The notes beneath the pieces were generated by a model. That model saw only the letters and a list, made by a program, of their open reading frames with translations, had not been told where the DNA came from and did not search any database. DNA of 64,000 bases from Streptomyces liliiviolaceus (GTDB lineage Bacteria > Actinomycetota > Actinomycetes > Streptomycetales > Streptomycetaceae): positions 3,410,001 to 3,474,000 of the forward strand of contig NZ_JAGPYQ010000001.1 of assembly GCF_018070025.1 (NCBI RefSeq), in the 5' to 3' direction. Both the position numbers and the translations under genes were made by a program. This document shows, piece by piece, positions 42,774-50,440 of the stretch (positions are counted from its first letter, which is position 1; every line of letters starts with the position of its first letter).

Positions 42774-43837
42774 ACGGCGGCCTCCTCGTAGGACTCGTGG
42801 GAGCGGTCGGCCGGGATGTCCCGCGGGTCGTCCGGATCGGTCGGTTCGCTGGCCCGGTGGCCGGTGAGGGAGAGGAACACCTCGTCCAGGCTGGGCAGTT
42901 CGGTGCTGAGGCCGGCGAGGGTGATGCCCCGGGCGGTGAGCGCGCCGACCACGGCGGTCAGCTGCTCGTCGCTGAGGATCGGGACGAGGACCGTGCCGGT
43001 GGTGATGTCCACCGTGGCGCTGCCCGGTCCCGTGAGGCCGAACTCGTCGAGCGCCGTGGCCGTGGGGCGCAGCTCCAGCGGGTCGGCCGGGCGGATGCGC
43101 AGGGTGCGGCCGCCGACCTTCGCCTTCAGCTCGTCGATGCCGCCGTTCGCGATGACCTTGCCGCGGTCGATGACCGTCAGCTCGTTCGCGAGCTGCTCGG
43201 CCTCCTCCATGTACTGGGTGGTGAGCAGCACGGTGACACCGTCCCCCACCATCCGCTTGACCTCGCCCCACACTTCTTGCCGCGTACGGGGGTCCAGGCC
43301 GGTCGTCGGCTCGTCCAGGAACAGGACGGTCGGACTGCCGATCATGGACGCGGCGAGGTCGAGGCGGCGCCGCATGCCGCCGGAGTACGTGCTCGCCGGG
43401 CGCTTGCCCGCGTCGGTGAGCGAGAAGCGCTCCAGCAGTTCGTCCGCGCGGGTGCGGGCGTCCTTGCGGGTCAGGTCGAGGAGCCGGCCGATCAGATAGA
43501 GGTTCTCGCGCCCGGAGAGCTTCTCGTCGACGGAGGCGTACTGGCCGGTGAGGCCGATCACGCGGCGCAGGCGGCGGGGCTGGCGCACGACGTCGAAGCC
43601 GGCGACCGTGGCGCGGCCCGCGTCGGGTATGAGGAGGGTGGAGAGGATGCGTACGAGGGTCGTCTTGCCGGCGCCGTTCGGGCCGAGCACGCCGCGGACG
43701 GTGCCCTCGCGTACGTCCAGGTCCACGCCGTCCAGTGCTTTGGTCTCGCCGTAGTGCTTGACCAGTCCCCGGACGCTGACGGCGTCGGGGCGGCCGGGGC
43801 CGCCGTCCTGCCGGGGCTCGTTGTCGATTCGCGTCAT
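42770..43837 (-). CDS. Daunorubicin-resistance-type ABC ATPase, DrrA-like
   Basis: A 355-residue ATPase. Walker A GPNGAGKTTL near 44-53; the Q-loop region IGLTGQYASVDEKLSGRENLYLIGRLLDL is diagnostic for the DrrA family; signature STYSGGMRRRLDLAASMIG; Walker B VLFLDEPTTGLD; H-loop TTQYMEEAE. The C-terminal domain PSLDEVFLSLTG is the DrrA-specific tail motif. The ATG at 43837 gives the usual family length. Operon with the downstream permease. It probably exports a hydrophobic compound. Confidence 0.93.
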   Translation of the reverse strand: MTRIDNEPRQDGGPGRPDAVSVRGLVKHYGETKALDGVDLDVREGTVRGVLGPNGAGKTTLVRILSTLLIPDAGRATVAGFDVVRQPRRLRRVIGLTGQYASVDEKLSGRENLYLIGRLLDLTRKDARTRADELLERFSLTDAGKRPASTYSGGMRRRLDLAASMIGSPTVLFLDEPTTGLDPRTRQEVWGEVKRMVGDGVTVLLTTQYMEEAEQLANELTVIDRGKVIANGGIDELKAKVGGRTLRIRPADPLELRPTATALDEFGLTGPGSATVDITTGTVLVPILSDEQLTAVVGALTARGITLAGLSTELPSLDEVFLSLTGHRASEPTDPDDPRDIPADRSHESYEEAAV

Positions 43838-43911
43838 GCCACCCAAACTCGCACCCCCCACCGACAAACCACCGACAGCTCACCGACAGGCTCCGCCTGG
43901 GGGGTGGGCCT

Positions 43912-44112
43912 AAAAGATTGCGCAGTTCCCCGCGCCCCTGAAAAACGAGGCCCAGCGTCGGCCGACGCCCGGTGGGGGCGGGCCTGAACGATTGCGCAGT
44001 TCCCCGCGCCCCCAGGTACCTGGGGGCGCGGGGAACTGCGCAAAAGGGGGACGAGGGGGCGGAGCCCCCATGCAGTGACGGGATGGGTAGGGGCGGCGGG
44101 GGCGGGAAAAAA
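43912..44112. repeat. Dispersed GC repeat block H with a perfect 52-bp palindrome
   Basis: The 335-bp gap 43838-44172 between drrA-like and panB has no gene. It holds a GCGCAGTTCCCCGCGCCCC copy near 43921. A perfect palindrome spans 43992-44043, made of one direct and one inverted repeat copy meeting at GGTACC. A GAGGGGGCGGAGCCCCCATG...GGGTAGGGGCGGCGGGGGCG segment (44054-44106) matches the right arm of the composite element at 16101-16158. The panB terminator follows. Confidence 0.85.
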
Positions 44113-44148
44113 CGGCAGCCCGCCGACGGGGGAAATCGGCGGGCTGCC
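44106..44148 (-). terminator. Intrinsic terminator of panB
   Basis: GGCAGCCCGCCGA (44114-44126) pairs with TCGGCGGGCTGCC (44136-44148). On the minus strand, the hairpin is followed by a six-T run at 44112-44107. It lies about 25 bp past the panB stop. Confidence 0.9.
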
Positions 44149-44172
44149 TTCTTGCCGCAGTGGACCAGTGCG

Positions 44173-45039
44173 TCAGTGGACGGAGTGCTCCTCCTGAGGG
44201 AACGTTCCGCCGATGACATCGTCGGCGAACGCCTTCGCCGCATCCCCCATGACCCGCCGCAGATCCGCATACTGCTTCACGAACCGCGGCATCTTCCCAC
44301 CCGTGAGCCCGAGCATGTCGGTCCACACGAGCACCTGCGCGTCCGTCTCGGCCCCCGCCCCGATCCCGACGGTCGGAATGTGCAGCACACGCGTGACCTC
44401 GGCGGCCAGCTCCGCCGGCACGAGCTCCAGCACGACGGCGAACGCCCCCGCGTCCTGCACGGCCTTGGCGTCACGCAGCAACTGCTGAGCCGCCTCCTCG
44501 CCGCGCCCCTGCACCCGGTATCCCATGGAGTTCACGGACTGCGGCGTGAGCCCGATGTGCGCCATCACCGGGATGCCCGACTCCACGAGCAGCTTGATCT
44601 GCTCGTGCGAGCGCTCACCGCCCTCCAGCTTCACGGCCCCGACCCCGGCCTCCTTCACCAGCCGCATGGCCGAGCGCAGCGCCTGCACCGGCCCCTCCTG
44701 GTACGACCCGAACGGCAGGTCGCCCACGATGAGGGCGCGCGAGGTGCCCCGGACGACCGCGGCCGACAGCATGGCCATCTCGTCGAGGGTGACGGGCACG
44801 GTGGTCTCGTAGCCCAGGTGACAGTTGCCCGCGGAGTCGCCGACGAGCATGACCGGGATGCCGGCCTCGTCGAAGACGGACGCGGTCATCGCGTCGTACG
44901 CGGTGAGCATCGGCCACTTCTCGCCGCGCTCCTTGGCCACCGTGATGTCGCGGACAGTGATACGGCGTGTGCCCTTGCCTCCGTACAGCGCCCTGTTGCT
45001 GCTGTCGGTGGTGTTCTGGGCAGCCGAAAACTGCGTCAT
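44173..45039 (-). CDS. panB: 3-methyl-2-oxobutanoate hydroxymethyltransferase
   Basis: A 288-residue enzyme for the first step of pantothenate synthesis: it adds a hydroxymethyl group from methylene-tetrahydrofolate to ketoisovalerate. Family blocks seen: MLTAYDAMTASVFDEAGIPVMLVGDSAGNCHLGYETTVPVTLDEM, VGDLPFGSY, GAVKLEGG, PVMAHIGLTPQSV, IPTVGIGAGAETDAQVLVWTDMLG. The metal/substrate residues Asp, Lys and Glu of PanB are present. ATG 45039 has AGAAGGAG eight bases upstream; an ATG at 45060 is less likely. The upstream gap contains a GTGGCAC-CTC-GTGCCAC inverted repeat at 45100-45116. Confidence 0.95.
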   Translation of the reverse strand: MTQFSAAQNTTDSSNRALYGGKGTRRITVRDITVAKERGEKWPMLTAYDAMTASVFDEAGIPVMLVGDSAGNCHLGYETTVPVTLDEMAMLSAAVVRGTSRALIVGDLPFGSYQEGPVQALRSAMRLVKEAGVGAVKLEGGERSHEQIKLLVESGIPVMAHIGLTPQSVNSMGYRVQGRGEEAAQQLLRDAKAVQDAGAFAVVLELVPAELAAEVTRVLHIPTVGIGAGAETDAQVLVWTDMLGLTGGKMPRFVKQYADLRRVMGDAAKAFADDVIGGTFPQEEHSVH

Positions 45040-45099
45040 TGCAACGGCTCCTTCTGTCATCTCGAAGCGCCCTGACGGCGTCCCCGGATCCCCTCCATG

Positions 45100-45116
45100 G
45101 TGGCACCTCGTGCCAC
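45100..45116. promoter_or_regulatory. Inverted repeat upstream of panB
   Basis: GTGGCAC-CTC-GTGCCAC, perfect 7-bp arms, 61 bp before the panB ATG. It is a possible operator for an unknown regulator; no matching site was noticed elsewhere in the window. Confidence 0.35.
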
Positions 45117-45213
45117 AGAACGGCTAGAGGGGTCACCGTGGCCCTCGTCTCCACCGCCGCGGCCCCGTCCCCAAGGCCGCCTCCAGGGCTCGTAAGATCT
45201 CGGTAAAGGATTC

Positions 45214-45236
45214 CGATACGAGACGGTCTCGTATCG
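45214..45236. promoter_or_regulatory. TetR-type operator of the DHA2 exporter
   Basis: The perfect arms CGATACGAGAC and GTCTCGTATCG are separated by one G. It ends 22 bp before the exporter ATG. TAGCCT seven bases before that ATG would suit a leaderless transcript, so a bound repressor would cover the promoter. The TetR gene downstream is the obvious candidate to bind here. Confidence 0.75.
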
Positions 45237-45258
45237 AATCTCCTCTAGCCTTTTCAGC

Positions 45259-46833
45259 ATGACAACTCCTGCCGACACCGCGCCCCGGATACCGGAGGCC
45301 GTGCACCGACGACGCTGGGCGATCCTCGGCGTGCTGATGCTGAGCCTGCTGATCGTCGTTCTCGACAACTCGATCCTGAACGTCGCGATCAAGACCATCT
45401 CGACGCCCGCCCCGACCGGCCTGGGAGCCACCCAGAGCGAGCTGGAATGGGCGATCAACTCGTACACCCTCGTCTTCGCGGGCCTGCTCTTCTCCGCGGG
45501 TCTCCTCGGTGACCGGCTCGGGCGCAAGAAGGTGCTGCTCGGCGGCCTCCTCGTCTTCGGGATCGGCTCGGCGCTCGCCGCGTCCTCCGGCTCCCCGGTC
45601 GAGCTGATCTCGTTCCGCGCGGTGATGGGCCTCGGCGCCGCCTTCGTGATGCCGGCCACCCTCGCCGTCCTGATGAACGTCTTCGAGCGCGACGAACAGC
45701 CGAAGGCCATCGGCATCTGGGCGGGCGGCGTCGGCCTCGCCATCGCCATCGGCCCGATCACCGGAGGGGTCCTGCTCGACCACTTCTGGTGGGGTTCCGT
45801 CTTCCTGATCAACGTACCGATCGTGATCGTGGCGCTCGGCCTGATGATCTGGCTCGTCCCCGACTCCCGCGACCCGAAGCCCGGCCGTATCGACCCGGTG
45901 GGCGTGGTGCTGTCCGTCATCGGCCTCGTCCTGCTGGTGTACGGCATCATCAAGGGCGGCCAGCTCGCCGACTTCACGGACGCCACGGTCCTCGCGACCA
46001 TCGGCGCCGGACTCGTCGTCCTCGTCGGCTTCGTCGTGCACGAGAAGCGCAGCGACCACCCGTCGATCGACATCGACTACTTCAAGAACAAGGTCTTCTC
46101 CGCGGCCATCGCCGCCATAGCGCTGGTGTTCTTCGCGCTGATGGGCGTCACCTTCTTCTCCGTCTTCTACACCCAGAGCGTGCGCGGTTACTCGCCCCTG
46201 CAGACCGGCCTGCTGATGCTGCCGCTGGCCGTCGCGCAGCTCGTCTTCGCGCCGCGCGCCCGGCTGGTCGTGGACCGTTTCGGCAACCGGGCCACCACGA
46301 CCGCGGGCATGCTCACCATCGCCGCCATGCTGGCCGCGTTCGCCGCGCTGGAGGCGGACACGCCGATCTGGATCCTGGAGGTCATCTTCTTCCTGATGGG
46401 CGCGGGCATGGCGCACATCATGACGCCGACCAGCGTCGTGATCATGCAGGCGCTGCCCCGTGAGAAGGCGGGCTCCGCCTCCGCGCTCAGCAACACCTTC
46501 CGCCAGGTCGGCGGCGCCCTGGGCATCGCCGTACTCGGCTCGGTCCTGTCCGCCGCGTACCGCTCGGGCATTGAGGACAAGCTGCCCGACGCCGCCCGGC
46601 ACGAGGCGGGCGAGTCCATCGAGGCGACCCTCGGCTTCGCCGCGAAGCTCGGCCCCAAGGGCGACGCGCTCATCGGCCCGGCCAACGACGCCTTCCTCCA
46701 TGCGATGCACGTGACGGCCCTGTGCGGCGCGGGAGTCGCCGTGGTCGGCGCACTGGTCGTCTACCTCTTCCTCCCGGGCCGCACCCCGACAAAGACAGAA
46801 AAGGAAACGGACCTGGTAAGCGCCGACCACTGA
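45259..46833 (+). CDS. DHA2-family (14-helix) MFS drug exporter
   Basis: A 524-residue EmrB/QacA-class proton antiporter. [14 protein letters not shown] (helix 1 motif with the acidic residue), the loop 2-3 motif [13 protein letters not shown], and helix 5 motif [29 protein letters not shown] are intact. There is no Shine-Dalgarno before the ATG, which fits leaderless translation. The adjacent TetR gene (47003) and the palindromic operator upstream make a local resistance module. Substrates unknown; relatives export dyes, quaternary amines and antibiotics. Confidence 0.92.
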   Translation: MTTPADTAPRIPEAVHRRRWAILGVLMLSLLIVVLDNSILNVAIKTISTPAPTGLGATQSELEWAINSYTLVFAGLLFSAGLLGDRLGRKKVLLGGLLVFGIGSALAASSGSPVELISFRAVMGLGAAFVMPATLAVLMNVFERDEQPKAIGIWAGGVGLAIAIGPITGGVLLDHFWWGSVFLINVPIVIVALGLMIWLVPDSRDPKPGRIDPVGVVLSVIGLVLLVYGIIKGGQLADFTDATVLATIGAGLVVLVGFVVHEKRSDHPSIDIDYFKNKVFSAAIAAIALVFFALMGVTFFSVFYTQSVRGYSPLQTGLLMLPLAVAQLVFAPRARLVVDRFGNRATTTAGMLTIAAMLAAFAALEADTPIWILEVIFFLMGAGMAHIMTPTSVVIMQALPREKAGSASALSNTFRQVGGALGIAVLGSVLSAAYRSGIEDKLPDAARHEAGESIEATLGFAAKLGPKGDALIGPANDAFLHAMHVTALCGAGVAVVGALVVYLFLPGRTPTKTEKETDLVSADH

Positions 46834-46834
46834 A

Positions 46835-46886
46835 GCGCCCTGAAGGGGCGCGGGGAACTGCGCGGCCAGCCACAACGAACCCGCAC
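46835..46886 (-). repeat. Dispersed GC repeat block I (single copy)
   Basis: One GGGGCGCGGGGAACTGCGC core near 46847-46865 with the extension GGCCAGCCACAACGAACCCGC. It lies between the exporter and its TetR gene, starting two bases after the exporter stop. Confidence 0.75.
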
Positions 46887-47002
46887 CCATGTCACAACCC
46901 GCGGTCGCCCAGGGACAATCGTCGGCCAGGGACAATCGATCCAAGAGGCGACCGACGGCGCGGCGTCAGGACGGCAACACCCAACCAGAGCGGAGCGAAA
47001 AC

Positions 47003-47632
47003 GTGGGCGGCGCGGAGCAGTCGGCGGGCACGACAGGGCGCGGCGGCCCCGCCAGAGGCCGCCCCCGCAGCGAGGCGGTGGAGCGCTCGATCATCGAGGG
47101 CGTCATGCGCCTCCTGGAGGAAGGCGTCCCGCTCGCGGAGATCTCCATAGAGCGCGTCGCCCGCATCGCAGGCGTCGGCAAGGCCACCATCTACCGCCGC
47201 TGGAGCGGCCGCGAGGAACTCTTCTGCGATGTGATGCGCACCGCGGAACCGCCCGACCCGCAACTGCCCGGCACCTCCATGCGCGACGACCTGATCGTCA
47301 TACTCGAATCGCTGCGGCACCGCGGTCTGGCCTCGCGTTCGTCGGCGATCATGCACAACGTCTACGCGCAGATGAAGAGCAGCCCCAAGGTGTGGAAGGT
47401 CTACCACGCGGCCGTCATCGAACCGCGCCGCCTGATGACGCTCGACGTCCTGCGGCGCGGCCAGGCGAACGGCGAGTTCCGCGCGGACGTCGACGTCGAA
47501 CTGGCCAACGACCTCTTCGTGGGCCCCATGCTCGTCCGCGCGGTCATCCGTCCGGACGCGGGCCTTGAGGAGGGACTGTCCGAACGCATCGTCGACACGG
47601 TCCTGGCGGGACTGGGCCCCGCCGCTCGCTGA
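47003..47632 (+). CDS. TetR-family repressor of the adjacent DHA2 exporter
   Basis: A 209-residue regulator. The helix-turn-helix lies near 23-70: RSIIEGVMRLLEEGVPLAEISIERVARIAGVGKATIYRRWSGREELF. The C-terminal domain has the DVELANDLFVGPMLVRAVI segment of the TetR_C family. GTG 47003 is chosen with GAGCGGAGCGAAA upstream; an ATG at 46889 without a ribosome site would add 38 low-complexity residues. It follows the exporter on the same strand and probably represses it through the palindrome at 45214-45236. A 15-bp tandem repeat starts at its stop codon. Confidence 0.9.
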   Translation: MGGAEQSAGTTGRGGPARGRPRSEAVERSIIEGVMRLLEEGVPLAEISIERVARIAGVGKATIYRRWSGREELFCDVMRTAEPPDPQLPGTSMRDDLIVILESLRHRGLASRSSAIMHNVYAQMKSSPKVWKVYHAAVIEPRRLMTLDVLRRGQANGEFRADVDVELANDLFVGPMLVRAVIRPDAGLEEGLSERIVDTVLAGLGPAAR

Positions 47633-47701
47633 GACCGTGAGCGCCGAGACTGTGAGCGCCGAGACCGTGGGCGCCGGGACCGTGAGCGCCGAGACTGTGA
47701 G
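47631..47701. repeat. 15-bp tandem repeat at a TetR stop codon
   Basis: 4.7 units of GAGACCGTGAGCGCC (with C/T and A/G variants) begin at the TGA stop of the TetR gene. The rest of the 271-bp gap to 47903 has no gene I can support. Confidence 0.85.
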
Positions 47702-47903
47702 TTCCGCCCCCTGGACACCGGTCGGTCCAATGTGCGCGTTCCGTCACAGACCACCCCACCTGGACGGCCGCCGGAACTCGCCGCGCCCCCTCGGTCGTCC
47801 TTGTGCCCGTACGGCCGCCGTGCGGCGGCGGGAGCGATCGCGATCATCCCCTAGGGTCTTAGGGCGCGGGGATGTTGTGAACGGCAGTTGGTGAGGCGAC
47901 GGT

Positions 47904-48941
47904 ATGGCGCAGGCGTACATGACGGAGACGGGCAGCGGCGGCCAGGGACCCGACCGCAGAGGCCCCCGGCTCCGCCGCCTGCTGACCTCGCTCCGCACCG
48001 ACCGGGGCATCTGGCGGCGCGGGATCGTCCTGGCCGCGTTCGCCCTCGTGCTCGCCCTGGTGATGGCGCTGCACGCGCAGATCCCGAACAGGATTGGCAA
48101 CCTCGGCAGCCTCCTGGAGACCTTCCTGCCCTGGCTGGGCCTGGCGATCCCGGTGCTGCTCGTCCTCGCGCTGGTCCGCAGGTCCGCCACCGCGCTGATC
48201 GCCGTGCTGGTGCCCGCGATCATCTGGGTCAACCTCTTCGGCGGGCTCCTCGTCGACCGGACGGGCTCGGGCGGCGACCTCACCGTCGCCACGCACAACG
48301 TCAACGCGGACAACCCGGACCCTGAGGGCACGGCGCGTGACGTGGCCGCCTCCGGCGCGGACGTGGTGGCCCTGGAGGAGCTGACCACCTCGGCGGCCCC
48401 GGTCTACGAGAAGGCCCTCGCCTCGACGTACAAGTACCACTCCGTGCAGGGCACGGTCGGCCTGTGGAGCAAGTACCCGCTCAGCGGCGCCGCTCCCGTC
48501 GACATCAAGCTCGGCTGGACCCGCGCGATGCGGGCGACCGTCACCGCGCCCGAGGGACGGCTCGCGGTGTACGTGGCGCACCTGCCCTCCGTGCGGGTGA
48601 AGATGGAGGCCGGTTTCACCGCGCGGCAGCGCGACAAGAGCGCCGACGCGCTCGGCGAGGCCATCGCCGACGAGAAGCTGCCGGACATCGCCCTCCTCGG
48701 CGACCTGAACGGCACGATGAACGACCGCGCGCTGAACGGCGTCACCTCGCAGATGCGCTCCGCGCAGGGCGCGGCGGGCAGCGGCTTCGGGTTCAGCTGG
48801 CCGGCGTCGTTCCCGATGGCGCGGATCGACCAGATCATGGTCAAGGGTGTGGAGCCGGTCACCTCGTGGACCCTCCCGGAGACGGGCAGCGACCACCTTC
48901 CGATCGCCGCCCGCGTGAAGCTGTCGGCAGCCGGCTCGTAA
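47904..48941 (+). CDS. Membrane-anchored endonuclease/exonuclease/phosphatase-fold protein, VanJ-like
   Basis: A 345-residue protein. Three helices at about 35-115 precede an extracytoplasmic EEP domain at about 125-345. EEP residues: THNVNADN (Asn), VVALEEL (metal Glu), LLGDLNGTMND (Asp, Asn), and SDHLPIAARV (Asp-His). The order helices-then-EEP matches VanJ of S. coelicolor, a membrane protein giving teicoplanin resistance by acting on undecaprenyl-linked wall precursors. Whether this one acts on lipid pyrophosphates is inference. ATG 47904 follows GAGG. Confidence 0.85.
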   Translation: MAQAYMTETGSGGQGPDRRGPRLRRLLTSLRTDRGIWRRGIVLAAFALVLALVMALHAQIPNRIGNLGSLLETFLPWLGLAIPVLLVLALVRRSATALIAVLVPAIIWVNLFGGLLVDRTGSGGDLTVATHNVNADNPDPEGTARDVAASGADVVALEELTTSAAPVYEKALASTYKYHSVQGTVGLWSKYPLSGAAPVDIKLGWTRAMRATVTAPEGRLAVYVAHLPSVRVKMEAGFTARQRDKSADALGEAIADEKLPDIALLGDLNGTMNDRALNGVTSQMRSAQGAAGSGFGFSWPASFPMARIDQIMVKGVEPVTSWTLPETGSDHLPIAARVKLSAAGS

Positions 48942-49062
48942 GAGCTTGTGTCACGGGCTCTAACCTCTGGGAAACCTCTGGGAATACTGGGGCTGGAAGG
49001 CTTTGTTCCGCAGGTGAACATAAACTGCACGGAACACCGCTCTCCCCTGTGAAAGGTCCCTC

Positions 49063-50283
49063 ATGCCCCTGGCCCTGCTCGCCCTCGCCGTGGGCGCCTT
49101 CGGCATCGGCACCACCGAGTTCGTGATGATGGGGCTGCTGCCCGACGTCGCGGACGACCTGGGCATCTCGATCCCCACCGCGGGCCACCTCGTCTCGGCG
49201 TACGCGATCGGCGTCGTCGTCGGCGCCCCGCTGCTCGCGGCGGTCACCGCGCGCATGGCCCGCCGCAAGGTCCTCATCGGGCTGATGGTGCTGTTCGTCG
49301 TGGGCAACACGCTCTCGGCGTTCGCCCCCGACAACACCTCACTGCTCGCGGCCCGCTTCCTGAGCGGCCTGCCGCACGGCGCCTTCTTCGGTGTGGGCGC
49401 CGTCGTCGCCACCGGCATGGTCTCCGCCGAGCGCAAGGCCCGCGCGGTCTCCCTCATGTTCCTCGGCCTGACCGTCGCGAACATCGTCGGCGTCCCCGCC
49501 GCGACCTTCGTGGGCCAGCAGTTCGGCTGGCGCGCCACCTTCCTCGGCGTCAGCGTGATCGGCCTGGCCGCCATCGGCTCCCTGGCGCTGCTCCTGCCCC
49601 GGAACACCGAGCACGACTCCGCACCCACCGGGCTGCGCGGCGAACTCCGGGCGCTCAAGTCGATCCCGGTCTGGCTGGCGCTCGGCACGACCGTCGCGGG
49701 CTTCGGCGCGCTCTTCTCGGCGTACAGCTACATCACGCCGATGCTGACGGACTCCGCCGGGTACGCCGACTCCAGCGTGACCCTGCTGCTCGCGCTGTTC
49801 GGTGTGGGCGCGACGGTGGGCAACCTGCTCGGCGGCCGCCTGGCCGACCGCTCGATGCGCGGCACCCTGTTCGGCGGGCTCGTCTGGCTGGCGGCGGTCC
49901 TGGCCCTGTTCCCGCTCATGATGAACACGGCGTGGAGCGCGCCCCTCGCGGTCGTCCTGCTCGGCGCGGCGGCGTTCATGACCAGCTCCCCGCTCCTGCT
50001 CATGGTCATGGAGAAGGCGTCCTCGGCCCCGTCCCTGGCCTCCTCCGCCAACCAGGCGGCCTTCAACCTCGCGAACGCCGGCGGCGCCTGGATCGGCGGC
50101 CTGGCCCTCGCGGCGGGCTACGGCGTCACGTCCCCGGCCCTCGCGGGCGCGGCCCTGGCGATCCTGGGCCTGGGCGTCGCGGCCGTCGCGTACGTCGTGG
50201 ACCGCAACCGCGGCACGACGAACGCGGGCCGCATAGTGGCGACCCACTCCCCGCAGCAGGCGGAGGTCCCGGCCCACCACTGA
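49063..50283 (+). CDS. DHA1-family MFS exporter, AraJ/Cmx-like
   Basis: A 406-residue, 12-helix transporter. The helix 1 motif FGIGTTEFVMMGLLPDVADDLGISIPTAGHLVSAYAIGVVVGAP is the signature of the CmlR/Cmx/AraJ class, which includes chloramphenicol exporters of Streptomyces and relatives. Loop 2-3 motif TARMARRKVLIG. ATG follows GAAAGG. Upstream lies a short direct repeat (AACCTCTGGGA twice, near 48962). A 19-bp tandem repeat begins at the stop codon. Confidence 0.9.
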   Translation: MPLALLALAVGAFGIGTTEFVMMGLLPDVADDLGISIPTAGHLVSAYAIGVVVGAPLLAAVTARMARRKVLIGLMVLFVVGNTLSAFAPDNTSLLAARFLSGLPHGAFFGVGAVVATGMVSAERKARAVSLMFLGLTVANIVGVPAATFVGQQFGWRATFLGVSVIGLAAIGSLALLLPRNTEHDSAPTGLRGELRALKSIPVWLALGTTVAGFGALFSAYSYITPMLTDSAGYADSSVTLLLALFGVGATVGNLLGGRLADRSMRGTLFGGLVWLAAVLALFPLMMNTAWSAPLAVVLLGAAAFMTSSPLLLMVMEKASSAPSLASSANQAAFNLANAGGAWIGGLALAAGYGVTSPALAGAALAILGLGVAAVAYVVDRNRGTTNAGRIVATHSPQQAEVPAHH

Positions 50284-50337
50284 CACCGGCCGCCTCCGAC
50301 GACACCGGCCGCTTCCGACGACACCGGCCGCCTCCGA
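50282..50337. repeat. 19-bp tandem repeat at an MFS stop codon
   Basis: Three units of GACACCGGCCGCCTCCGAC (one with TTCC) starting within the TGA stop codon of the DHA1 exporter. Confidence 0.85.
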
Positions 50338-50440
50338 GAGGAGTGCCGCCGGCGGGATAAGCAGTTGAGGGGCACCGGCATCCCTGTTACAAACGTGGGC
50401 CGGCCAGCGGGTGGCCGGCGGAACGAGCGGGGTGCATCGC

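Noticed and set aside
47565-47894. Open frame with repeated AETVS units overlapping the TetR end
   Set aside because: It lacks a ribosome site and is the +1 reading of the TetR end plus a 15-bp tandem repeat; kept as a repeat, not as a gene.
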